Positions 29,374-37,405 of a DNA stretch of 64,000 nucleotides are shown here, piece by piece. The notes beneath the pieces were generated by a model. It did not search any database. It saw only the letters and a program-made list of their open reading frames with translations, and was not told where the DNA came from. Numbering within the stretch: position 1 is the stretch's first letter; the number at the start of each line of letters is the position of its first letter. The DNA lies in NCBI GenBank assembly GCA_002496565.1, contig DAKJ01000019.1, positions 20,443-84,442 of the forward strand, in the 5' to 3' direction. The position numbers and the translations under genes are program-made. The DNA comes from Methanosarcina sp. UBA289. GTDB lineage: Archaea > Halobacteriota > Methanosarcinia > Methanosarcinales > Methanosarcinaceae.

Positions 29374-30672
29374 ATGTCAAGAATATCAATTGACGCTTTT
29401 TCAATTCCATTCTCATCTGTAAGAATGTATAATAAAGCATGCGGAGAAGGTACTCGTATAAGAGCTTTTGGAATAGCTGCACTTGCGATTTTAATACTGG
29501 TTGGCGCAGCAAGTGCAGCTCCGTTTGCATATGTGATGAGTCCGGGTAACCACTCAAATGGTGGCATCATCTCTGTAATTGACACAGCAACTAACAAGGT
29601 TACAGCTACAATTCCTGTAGGGGGTGATCCTTGTAGGTTTGCAGCCACACCAGATGGAACAAAAATATATGTGGCGAACTCAGCCTTACTCAGCACCACT
29701 GTCTTTGTAATTGACACCGCGACAAATTTAGTTACCACAATTCCTGTAGGAGATTTTCCTATTGGAGTTGCGGTAAACCCGGCAGGAACAAAGGTATATG
29801 TGACGAACAGTGAGAGTGACGATGTTTCAGTAATTAGCACAGCCACGAACAGCGTAATAGGCACATTAAATGCTGGAATTGATCCTTGGGCAGTAGCAGT
29901 CAATCTAGATGGAAAAAAAATCTATGTTACGAACCGTCATAACAACACTACCTCTGTTGTTGACACAGATACAAACAATATTACAGCTACTGTAAATGTG
30001 GGAAATCTTCCTGTTGAAATTGCAGCCACGCCAGATGGAACAAAAGTGTATGTGTTGAACGCTCGCAGCAATAATGTCTCTGTAATTGACACAACAACAA
30101 ACACTGTTAAAACCACAATTCCTGTAGGAAGTTTTCCTCTTGGAATTGCAATCAATCAAGATGGAACAAAGATTTATGTGGCTAACCGGGAAGACAATTC
30201 GGTTTCTGTAATTGATACATTCACAAACAATGTTACAACTACAATTCCCGTAGGAATGCATCCTTCAGGAGTTGCATTAACTTCGGATGGAACAAAAGTG
30301 TATGTGGCAAATTACGACAGCAATAATGTATCTGTAATTGACACAGTCACAAACAATGTTATAGCTACTGTAAATATAGAAAATCCTCCTATTGAAATTG
30401 CTTTAGGGCCTCTTATAGATTCTAATATGACTGATCAAAGCACAAGGGTAGCTTCCAATGCAACTGAAGGTACAGACGTTGACGAAGCTAACTTATCATC
30501 ATCTGAAGAGAAAAAAGCTGTCGAATTCAATAATTCAAAAAATAATTCTGAATCTGATAATGGGAGTAGCTCAAGTGGAAATGAATCGAGTAAAAATAAC
30601 TCTACTCCAGGTTTTGGATTATTTGAAAGTTTGATTTGTCTTTATGGAGTGTGGAAGTTCATTAAGAAGTAA
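29374..30672 (+). CDS. YVTN beta-propeller surface protein, copy 2
   Basis: 432 residues from ATG 29374 behind GAGGAAAG. It has the same plan as the preceding protein: an N-terminal segment aligned residue by residue (MSRISIDAFSIPFSS against MSTILIDNFSVSLSS), a hydrophobic signal ending AASAAPFAYV, repeated YVTN propeller blades, the same SSEEKKAVEFNNS linker and a PGFG C-terminal anchor. The shared motif AAAGACAAACA before both genes shows that the duplication included upstream DNA. The N-terminal and linker regions are more alike than the blades, so the blade faces may be diverging under selection. Confidence 0.88.
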   Translation: MSRISIDAFSIPFSSVRMYNKACGEGTRIRAFGIAALAILILVGAASAAPFAYVMSPGNHSNGGIISVIDTATNKVTATIPVGGDPCRFAATPDGTKIYVANSALLSTTVFVIDTATNLVTTIPVGDFPIGVAVNPAGTKVYVTNSESDDVSVISTATNSVIGTLNAGIDPWAVAVNLDGKKIYVTNRHNNTTSVVDTDTNNITATVNVGNLPVEIAATPDGTKVYVLNARSNNVSVIDTTTNTVKTTIPVGSFPLGIAINQDGTKIYVANREDNSVSVIDTFTNNVTTTIPVGMHPSGVALTSDGTKVYVANYDSNNVSVIDTVTNNVIATVNIENPPIEIALGPLIDSNMTDQSTRVASNATEGTDVDEANLSSSEEKKAVEFNNSKNNSESDNGSSSSGNESSKNNSTPGFGLFESLICLYGVWKFIKK

Positions 30673-30733
30673 TACAGGGCTTGGAGTACCAGGCAGCTGA
30701 ATGGCATAATGTCTTTTTGTTTGTTTTCAGCCT

Positions 30734-30850
30734 CTTGAGGAAAAAAGAAGGTAATCCCCCGGTCGTTTTAATGCTGCGATCAATATTCTCAGACTGGGAT
30801 TACATGTAGCGAAAGCTTAGATGCCCGCGATTTCAGTCGTGGGAGTAGTC
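30734..30850 (+). mobile_element. Remnant of an IS200/IS605-type (TnpB) 3' end
   Basis: A short open frame, ending at TAG 30808 (RKKEGNPPVVLM...DYM), is followed by GCGAAAGCTTAGATG. Next comes a 7-bp hairpin, CCCGCGA (30824-30830) with TCGTGGG (30837-30843) and loop TTTCAG, and then AGTAGTCAC ending at about 30852. A hairpin of this shape followed by a GTCAC-type end is characteristic of the right end of IS200/IS605 and IS1341 (tnpB) elements, where it also forms the 3' part of the omega RNA. No transposase or left end remains. Confidence 0.45.
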
Positions 30851-30875
30851 ACTTATGGTCTTTGCAGAAAAGTTA

Positions 30876-32369
30876 TTAAAAACGGCGTTCTACGGTGTAA
30901 GAGATAGGCTTCGTGCCTTTTGCAGGCACCATTAGTCTAAATTCGATCGTAAAAGCATCAATTTTTTCATAGCTGTCCGAGCTATCCAGAATATCCCATT
31001 GTCCGAAAAGGTGTTCTACGACAGTGACCTCCTGAGCCTCAGACTTACTGTTATTAAGTTCGATCTGATAGGTGACCCTCTCCACATTATCACTTATACG
31101 CTGGTAGTTGGTTTCATTTCGCCTGGCAGTAAGATCAAAAGCCGAGCCGACAGCCACTCTTAATTCCCCGGCTTCTGGAGTATGTTTTATCCTGTCTTCC
31201 CCGAGGAACTGAAGTCCTCCTGAATAATCAGCACTGTAAACTCTTATGACTCCTGCTGGTAGAGGCATCCCAAGTCCGCTTTCGTTTGAGTTTTTAAGAG
31301 TAAGGTAAGCCAGGACTTTATCGTTCAGAGAACTATCATAGATGAGCTTCTTTTCTATGGGAACGGAATTTGCGGACAGCAAAGAAATTTGCTTTGCCTG
31401 GTTATTCTTTAGGGTCGCCGGGTTTTTGAGGGTATAAAGATGGTACTCAAAAAGACCTTCTTCGGTAAAAGGCGCCTGCGAGGCCGCTACTTCATTAGCC
31501 ACGGCTTTTTCTTCAGTACGCGGAGTCGCGGGCTGGGAAAAGCGGTTAATCTGGCCTGAAACAAGTTTTAGGACTGCGTTTTCATAGGTCATCCCTGCTT
31601 TATTGTCGATGTTCACCCAGCCTCGAATGTCTGCTTCCGTATTCTCCGCATTGCTTATTAGGACATAGTCTGCTTCCCAGCTCATACCGCCCGTAAGGTA
31701 GGAAATTACAAGCTCCCGAGTTCCAGACACAGGAGAATAAATCTGCCAGATGAGAGCAGGCTTTATCGAAAGCTCCGAAGAATCTTCAAGTTCAATTTTT
31801 GAGAAATCCTCAAGTACCACGACTTTTCCTGCTTCGATCTTAAGGACAACGCTGTTATCTGCATGGCTCAACAATATACCGGTGTACGTTTCACCATTCC
31901 TGTCTGTTACATTGACTTCCCTGCCAAGGTATTTCTCAAGCAAACCAGAACTATTCAGAAGATCGTATTCGTAGTTTTGCTCAAGTAAACTGGTGTCCTT
32001 ATTTTGAGGGTCCTGGATTATAACCGAAGCCGGATTAATTCCGGAAGCAATATCCGTATACTTTGCCTGATTTACCCCACTCTCGAGGTTAATTTCTCGC
32101 TTTTCTTTAACAAGGGCAATTCCCTGCTCATAAATAGTTAGCTCAAGATCCTCTCCGGCTTCAACATTTCCAGAAGCCGGAATCCTCAATGGGCCTGCAG
32201 CTGAAGTTTCAACAGAAATTACTGAGTTTGACTCGACTGTATTCTTTTCGCCGCCGGACAGATTTGCTTGAGCAATGCTTTCCGGATTTGGAGATATATA
32301 AGCTGAAAAAAGTAATGCAGACCCGATAAGTACTATAATAAGCCATAAAAAATGTTTCTTCACTCCCAT
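30876..32369 (-). CDS. DUF4139 domain protein, membrane-anchored
   Basis: 497 residues with an N-terminal hydrophobic signal/anchor (about 7-27) and an exported remainder. The body matches the DUF4139 architecture: an early beta domain (LTIYEQGIALVKEKREINL), a middle part (WQIYSPVSGTRELVISYLTGGMSW EADY type), and the C-terminal RRNETNYQRISDNVERVTYQIELNNSK block with the final ISYTVERRF. The family is widespread but biochemically uncharacterised; it resembles mucoidy-inhibitor A proteins and is probably a surface beta-sandwich protein. It stands alone on the minus strand. Start ATG 32369 gives a complete signal sequence. Confidence 0.8.
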   Translation of the reverse strand: MGVKKHFLWLIIVLIGSALLFSAYISPNPESIAQANLSGGEKNTVESNSVISVETSAAGPLRIPASGNVEAGEDLELTIYEQGIALVKEKREINLESGVNQAKYTDIASGINPASVIIQDPQNKDTSLLEQNYEYDLLNSSGLLEKYLGREVNVTDRNGETYTGILLSHADNSVVLKIEAGKVVVLEDFSKIELEDSSELSIKPALIWQIYSPVSGTRELVISYLTGGMSWEADYVLISNAENTEADIRGWVNIDNKAGMTYENAVLKLVSGQINRFSQPATPRTEEKAVANEVAASQAPFTEEGLFEYHLYTLKNPATLKNNQAKQISLLSANSVPIEKKLIYDSSLNDKVLAYLTLKNSNESGLGMPLPAGVIRVYSADYSGGLQFLGEDRIKHTPEAGELRVAVGSAFDLTARRNETNYQRISDNVERVTYQIELNNSKSEAQEVTVVEHLFGQWDILDSSDSYEKIDAFTIEFRLMVPAKGTKPISYTVERRF

Positions 32370-32455
32370 GCATAATTAATTAGAGCCTAATTTATATATA
32401 CATAATTTGCGTGTTCTTTTATTTCAGTCGAATTTGGAGCGGTGGCGTAAACATA

Positions 32456-32473
32456 CCCGTTGTTCGCAGCGGG
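32456..32473. other. 7-bp hairpin with UUCG tetraloop
   Basis: CCCGTTG (32456-32462) pairs with CAGCGGG (32467-32473), one G-T pair, around TTCG. It lies between the MFS stop and the DUF4139 start. It may end the MFS transcript or be another IS-end remnant (ATGCGTCAG follows); neither is proven. Confidence 0.35.
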
Positions 32474-32512
32474 ATGCGTCAGCTCAACTTTGATTATTGT
32501 GAGTTGTAATTT

Positions 32513-33592
32513 TTAATTCCCTGCTGGATACCGGACAAACAATGCAAGAATGGGACATAATATCGTAGGAATAATCAACAGAAACATTGCATCCGAAAGC
32601 GACCCCATGATATCAGCAGCCCACCCGATAATTGCAGCTCCTACCCCTCCAATACCCATACAAAGCCCTAGAATAAGTCCCGATGCAAATGCGACATTTC
32701 CGGGGAGAAGTTCCTGCGTCATTGTAACCGATGTCACATAGCAGAAACAGGCAAAAAACGAGTACATCATAATCCCAAAGTACATCAGCCAGCCGTCAGC
32801 AAGAAAAATAAGGGCAAATAATGGCACTGCGCATAAAAGGCCCAGAACGAGCATCAGTTTACGCCCGTAACGATCCGATAAATACCCGCCTGCAATCTGG
32901 CCCGCGACTCCGAAGAACAGCATAATCGTGACAATCAAAGATGTTGTCACCGTATCAAATTCTTTGTGTTCTAGAGTTAAAAGTGTTGGCAGATAAGTAA
33001 TCAGTCCCACATATGCCCAGGCGCGAAGGGAACAGATTACCACAACCAGCCCTGCAGGAATCCACCAGAATTTTTTCTTTTCCGCAGGCTGATTTTTAAC
33101 TATCTTGACTGGTTTTTCAAAAACTTCTTCGTTTAGATATCGAAGGTCATTTCGGTAAATCCACGCAGCCCCTATAATACCCGGAATCACCATCCATACA
33201 ATTGATGGAAGACCGGCAAATTCAATCAAAACTCCTGCAATAAACGGTCCAAGAGAGTAGCTAATGCTGCCGCTGGTTGTGAATATTGAGTTGTACATTC
33301 CCCGTTTTGCAGGGGTGCTTAACCGGTAAACAAGATCCATTGCTGATGGGTGGAACAGCGCATGGCCGATTGCAGCTCCCATTACCATCATAAGAAGTAC
33401 CAGATAATTTTTTGTGAAAACAGTAAGACAGATGCCAAGACTACCAATTAAAACGCACAGAGGAACACTTGCACGCCATCCGGTTTTATCGCTGTAGAGA
33501 CCGACAAATGGTTGGGTTACTGAGGATACAACATTAAATGCTGTGACAATAAAACCGGCAAGAAAATAGGACAGGTCCATAGTGTCAATCAA
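32513..33592 (-). CDS. MFS transporter (fosmidomycin-resistance-like)
   Basis: 359 residues from TTG 33592, with about 11 membrane helices, the MFS loop signature GLYSDKTGWR between helices 2 and 3, and a second DRYGRK loop in the C-terminal half. The frame continues open upstream to 33733 and encodes GHFLIDLYTPILPIILPLLI, a typical first helix of Fsr-like MFS pumps, but no ATG, GTG or TTG lies there. ATT 33694 after GAAGGG, or a mutated TTA 33715, are the candidates. The coordinates are therefore minimal, and the gene may be impaired. It probably exports a small molecule. It neighbours methyltransferase and ABC-importer genes. Confidence 0.75.
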   Translation of the reverse strand: MIDTMDLSYFLAGFIVTAFNVVSSVTQPFVGLYSDKTGWRASVPLCVLIGSLGICLTVFTKNYLVLLMMVMGAAIGHALFHPSAMDLVYRLSTPAKRGMYNSIFTTSGSISYSLGPFIAGVLIEFAGLPSIVWMVIPGIIGAAWIYRNDLRYLNEEVFEKPVKIVKNQPAEKKKFWWIPAGLVVVICSLRAWAYVGLITYLPTLLTLEHKEFDTVTTSLIVTIMLFFGVAGQIAGGYLSDRYGRKLMLVLGLLCAVPLFALIFLADGWLMYFGIMMYSFFACFCYVTSVTMTQELLPGNVAFASGLILGLCMGIGGVGAAIIGWAADIMGSLSDAMFLLIIPTILCPILALFVRYPAGN

Positions 33593-33799
33593 GAGAGGGA
33601 GGATAATCGGAAGTATCGGAGTATAGAGGTCTATGAGAAAATGTCCGGTGATTGCCCCGGTGAGTTTTTTGTTAATGGTTTCAGTAATTGTAATCCCTTC
33701 TTGGAAATATTGTAATTCTTTTGATATATTATCTCAATAACGTAGACAATTGCCTGGGTTAATGGAATGAGCCCGGGCAATTATCCCTTTGAACAACAT

Positions 33800-33990
33800 T
33801 CACTTAAGGTCGATTTTTGATGTCAGGACCGTCAGCTCATTTGGGTATATCTCAAATCCGGTTACACTGGAACTGAGAGCAAAAACATCTGTACTATAGA
33901 AAACCGGAATCTGCGGTTTCATATGATAGCAATTTCATATGATAGCAATCTTCAGGATAAAACAGGGTGAACGAGAAAGTCCCCTGCAGG
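33800..33990 (-). pseudogene. C-terminal fragment of a family-5 solute-binding protein
   Basis: On the minus strand, 33922 down to 33800 reads MKPQIPVFYSTDVF, then ALSSSVTGFEIYPNEL, and stops. This aligns with the C-termini of the two intact receptors at 35497 and 37406 (VLPVFYANEIYALSSNVKGFE). A second scrap at 33973-33990 (PAGDFL) matches their PTGDPDYFL segment. It is therefore the eroded end of a third receptor gene, oriented opposite to the surviving ones and next to another methyltransferase gene. Confidence 0.7.
33917..33948. repeat. 16-bp tandem duplication
   Basis: TTTCATATGATAGCAA occurs twice in direct succession (33917-33932, 33933-33948), inside the receptor pseudogene. It looks like a slippage product in decaying DNA. 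Confidence 0.8.
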
Positions 33991-34051
33991 TGTTTGAGGC
34001 TTTAAATCAACAACTTGATTACACAAAACTAAGAAGTGTCAAAAAGATTAA

Positions 34052-34789
34052 TCAAATCTGACTTCTTTTCTTTGCAAGAATCATATGTGGAGGCTGAATA
34101 TACCCTGCTGAATGACCAGACGGATCATTTCGTTCCAAAAAAGCATCATAATCTTTCAAGAACCTCCATGAAACGGCTTCAAACCCATGAGATTGTGCAA
34201 GGGCGGTTATCCTTTCAGGTGTATTGTTTTTCGCAAGGGGCAGATTTGGTTTAACACCAGAATACAACTCATTAAACCTGTCATTAAGACTGCTTTTCTT
34301 CTCTGTCCCATCAGGGTTCTGGAACCACAAACCATCAATTATCATCATAAGGCCACCGTCTTTCAAAAGCCGAGAGCACTCACTTATAAACTTATCCGGT
34401 TGAGGTAGGGTCCAGAGAAGATATTTGCTCAAAATGAAATCATACTCTCCATCACTTAGAGGAATTTCTTCTGCATCTCCCTGTACTAACAAAACATCTA
34501 CTCCCTTTTTTCTGGCATTTTCCGCTGCTTTTTCAAGCATATTTTCTGACAAATCTACACCGGTTACATCATGTCCCATGGCGGCAAGAGAGATTGCAAG
34601 AATTCCAGGACCTGTTCCAACTTCTACTGCACGGATTTTTTTATCCGTTAGCAGAGTTTCATAAAAAATATATTTCCAAATTTCCATTTCTTCATCCATA
34701 CATTTGGCATACTCTGTATGATAATCAGAACTTCTGTAGTCCCAGTATTCTAAAATTTTATTCTTCATTTCTAATATTCCATCTGTCAT
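34052..34789 (-). CDS. Class I SAM-dependent methyltransferase
   Basis: 245 residues from ATG 34789 behind GAGGAATAG. It has a Methyltransf_11-type Rossmann fold: motif I EVGTGPGILAISLA, motif II VTGVDLSENML, an acidic loop QGDAEEIPLSDGEYDF, and LLKDGGLMMIIDGLWFQNPDG. It is a clear paralogue of the enzyme at 38980-39672 (shared KYLLWTL/MHLLWTL and DGxWFQ motifs). The substrate is not predictable. Its neighbours are a dead receptor fragment on the same strand and, divergently, the intact ABC importer, so a role in modifying the imported or exported compound is possible. Confidence 0.85.
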   Translation of the reverse strand: MTDGILEMKNKILEYWDYRSSDYHTEYAKCMDEEMEIWKYIFYETLLTDKKIRAVEVGTGPGILAISLAAMGHDVTGVDLSENMLEKAAENARKKGVDVLLVQGDAEEIPLSDGEYDFILSKYLLWTLPQPDKFISECSRLLKDGGLMMIIDGLWFQNPDGTEKKSSLNDRFNELYSGVKPNLPLAKNNTPERITALAQSHGFEAVSWRFLKDYDAFLERNDPSGHSAGYIQPPHMILAKKRSQI

Positions 34790-35365
34790 TTCTATTCCTC
34801 AAACAAAGTTGGCACCAAACCATTTCTATCCGGAACAACATTGTTATCCAGAGCGAAAATGTTTGTAATATGATTGGGATTAACGGTATCTCATCCTGAA
34901 TAACTGCCTTAACCCTTTTATATTTGCATAACGATGAGTGAATTCCGAAAGCCTGTATGATAACCTGTGATTTTGGTATCTTTTTTTCATAAAATTACAT
35001 TTCATTTGTATGAATAAAACAATATTTAGTATTACTATATATAATAATAATTTACTTAACTCATCATAATTAACAATATATTAATAATTATGCATTTTAT
35101 TTTCTAATTTAACTGAGATGAATAACAATAAAGTCATACATCTATTCTGCATAATATAATTATAGATGATAAAAATAAATAAAGTGATCTAAATGGAGGA
35201 TGCCGCGTCTTGAAAAAGCTCTCTTAGATTGAAAGCGCGTTAGCAAACCCAGAGGTATTGGTGTAGTCTGATTAAACCTGCAACACAATACTGCCAAGTC
35301 ACATATACGGCTTACTGAATAATTTTTTGATTCAAATAAAATTTGTATTTAATCACACTTATCGG
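34790..35365. other. Divergent promoter region of methyltransferase and ABC importer
   Basis: AT-rich DNA between divergent genes, with no ORF that I can support. A less AT-rich block at about 35190-35300 contains GGAGGATGCCGCG but shows no coding pattern that I recognise; it may be a relic. Confidence 0.4.
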
Positions 35366-35433
35366 ACAGATATGGAATAAAATCACATACTTTAAATATA
35401 CAGATATAAAATAAAATCACACATTTTAAATAT
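35366..35433. repeat. Two 34-bp direct repeats upstream of the receptor gene
   Basis: ACAGATATGGAATAAAATCA begins the first unit (35366-35399); the second (35400-35433) differs at 4 of 34 positions. Each unit ends in TTTAAATAT, a TATA-like sequence. The pair lies about 65-130 bases before ATG 35497 and could hold operator sites or duplicated promoter elements. Confidence 0.6.
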
Positions 35434-35496
35434 ACTCCGCATACTTTAGTTAAAAACAATGTTAACAAACTAAATATTTATGTGTTGGTGATAATA

Positions 35497-37071
35497 ATGA
35501 AATTTAATGTACAAAAAACAAAAATTTCCATCCCTACTGTTGCTGTAATTCTAATTGTAGCACTGCTCTGTGCAGGATGTGTTGATACTGAGGAGGCGTC
35601 TAAAGAAAAAGTCCTCCGCGTAGTTTTTAATGAAGGTCCTGATACTGGGGGCAGTCTTGATCCTGCCAACGGCTGGACAGGGTGGTATGTCCATCAGGCA
35701 GGCATCTATGAAACATTGTTCTACTACGATGCACACATGAACCTTATGCCCAAACTCGCATCTGGCTACAAACAGCTAAACGGTACTGAGTGGGAAATCC
35801 AGCTCCGTAAGGATGTAACTTTCCACGACGGAACAAAAATGAATGCAGATGCAGTTCTCTTTTCGCTGAACAGAGTGCTTGATCCGTCAAATAGCAGGTC
35901 ATCAGAGTACTCTTTCATCAAAGATGTACGAAAGACTGGTGAGTACACTATTACCATTGAAACTAATGATGTCTATGCCCCATTAATTTCATCTCTTGTA
36001 GATCCTGTCATGTCTGTAGTCAGTCCCAACATTGTTGATGCAGACAAACAGCCTGATGGAACCGGTCCTTTCAAGTTTGTTTCCTTCGAACCAGGTGCAA
36101 GCCTTGAAGTCGAAAAGAGCCCTAATTACTGGGATGGCGAGGCCAAAGTTGACCGTATACTCATTCAGTACAACAAAGACAGTACGGCAAGAACAATGCT
36201 GATAAAATCAGGAGATGTCGATATTGCCAGAGATCCTCTCCAGAGCGAGTATTCAGCACTTAAAAGTAACCCTGATATAAACGTCACTTCCAAAGAAACG
36301 CTGCGTACATATTTCCTGTATATAAATGGCGGCAAAGCCCCATTCAATGACACCAGAGTTCGCCAGGCTCTCTTTTATGTGATCAACCGCCAGGAAATCG
36401 TTGATACAGCACTCGAAGGAGTTTCCGGTATCCCGGCAAAGGGAGTATTCACAAATACCATGCCATGGAACGCAAACGATCAGATCGAATCCTACGGTTA
36501 TAACCCTGAAAAGGCTCTGAAACTCTTTGAAGAAGCAGGAATAAAAAAAGGCGCGGATGGTAAGCTGTACTACAACGGAAAACCATTCACGATTGACATC
36601 CAGACCTATACAAAACGTGCAGCTCTTCAGCCGAGTGCAGAAATCATCGCCTCACAGCTAGAAAAAATTGGCATTACCTCAACTGTGACAATTCTGGACA
36701 GTGCTGCACTTACGGAAAATGCTGTTGCAGGAACTTATGATCTCTCACTTGCCGCGTGGAGCACTGCACCTACAGGGGACCCGGACTACTTCCTCTCAAG
36801 CCATTACCTTTCAACAGGCAACTACGCGTCCAAATGGCTCCGCTATTCCAATCCTCAGGTAGATGAGTGGACTCTTGAAGCAAGAACCGAAACTGACGGA
36901 GAGAAACGTGCTGAGCTGTATGATAAAATCCAGATACAGATTCAGAAAGATGCAGTAGTACTGCCCGTTTTCTATGCCAACGAAATTTATGCACTGTCAT
37001 CAAATGTGAAAGGCTTTGAGATGTATCCAAACGAGTATACAATTATCACCAAGGACATCGGATTTGCATAA
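35497..37071 (+). CDS. ABC importer receptor lipoprotein, family 5 (peptide/nickel type), copy 1
   Basis: 524 residues from ATG 35497. A lipoprotein signal ends in LLCAGC with Cys28 as the likely lipidation site. The mature part has the SBP_bac_5 architecture: a start strand VLRVVFNEGPDTGGSLDPA, the domain signature around LRKDVTFHDGTKMNADAVLFSLNR, and the C-terminal VLPVFYANEIYALSSN segment. Family members bind di/oligopeptides, nickel or metal chelates. The GPDTGGSLDPA start is shared with the second receptor. It heads the cluster of receptor-receptor-methyltransferase-permeases-ATPases. The ligand cannot be deduced. Confidence 0.92.
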   Translation: MKFNVQKTKISIPTVAVILIVALLCAGCVDTEEASKEKVLRVVFNEGPDTGGSLDPANGWTGWYVHQAGIYETLFYYDAHMNLMPKLASGYKQLNGTEWEIQLRKDVTFHDGTKMNADAVLFSLNRVLDPSNSRSSEYSFIKDVRKTGEYTITIETNDVYAPLISSLVDPVMSVVSPNIVDADKQPDGTGPFKFVSFEPGASLEVEKSPNYWDGEAKVDRILIQYNKDSTARTMLIKSGDVDIARDPLQSEYSALKSNPDINVTSKETLRTYFLYINGGKAPFNDTRVRQALFYVINRQEIVDTALEGVSGIPAKGVFTNTMPWNANDQIESYGYNPEKALKLFEEAGIKKGADGKLYYNGKPFTIDIQTYTKRAALQPSAEIIASQLEKIGITSTVTILDSAALTENAVAGTYDLSLAAWSTAPTGDPDYFLSSHYLSTGNYASKWLRYSNPQVDEWTLEARTETDGEKRAELYDKIQIQIQKDAVVLPVFYANEIYALSSNVKGFEMYPNEYTIITKDIGFA

Positions 37072-37151
37072 ACTTGCAGGAGGAAATGAGGAAAACTGCC
37101 GTTTGCAGACAGCAATTTTGATCTTATTTGTGGAAAGGTGTGCTTCCGAGA

Positions 37152-37208
37152 GGGAGATCAGTAAAGGATAAAGCTTACGTGGCGAAGTCCTAAACCATCT
37201 CCCCTTTT
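37152..37208 (+). terminator. Possible terminator between the two receptor genes
   Basis: GGGAGAT (37152-37158) can pair with ATCTCCC (37197-37203) over a 38-base loop, followed by CTTTTT. The remaining 200 bases up to 37405 show no gene and presumably carry a promoter of the second receptor. Confidence 0.3.
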
Positions 37209-37405
37209 TACGACAACATGCCGTGAACAATATCTGAAATCAGATGGTGTCTGAAAACGGATATTTTCAAGGGTTTTTCATCCCGGAAAAGATCAGTGAA
37301 GTGAACAATGAATGTTGATGTTGTTTTATCCGGGCTGGACAGTTACGATATGCTTGTATTACCCAGCCGGATAATTACAATTTTTCGACCGGAAGAGGTA
37401 TTGAC

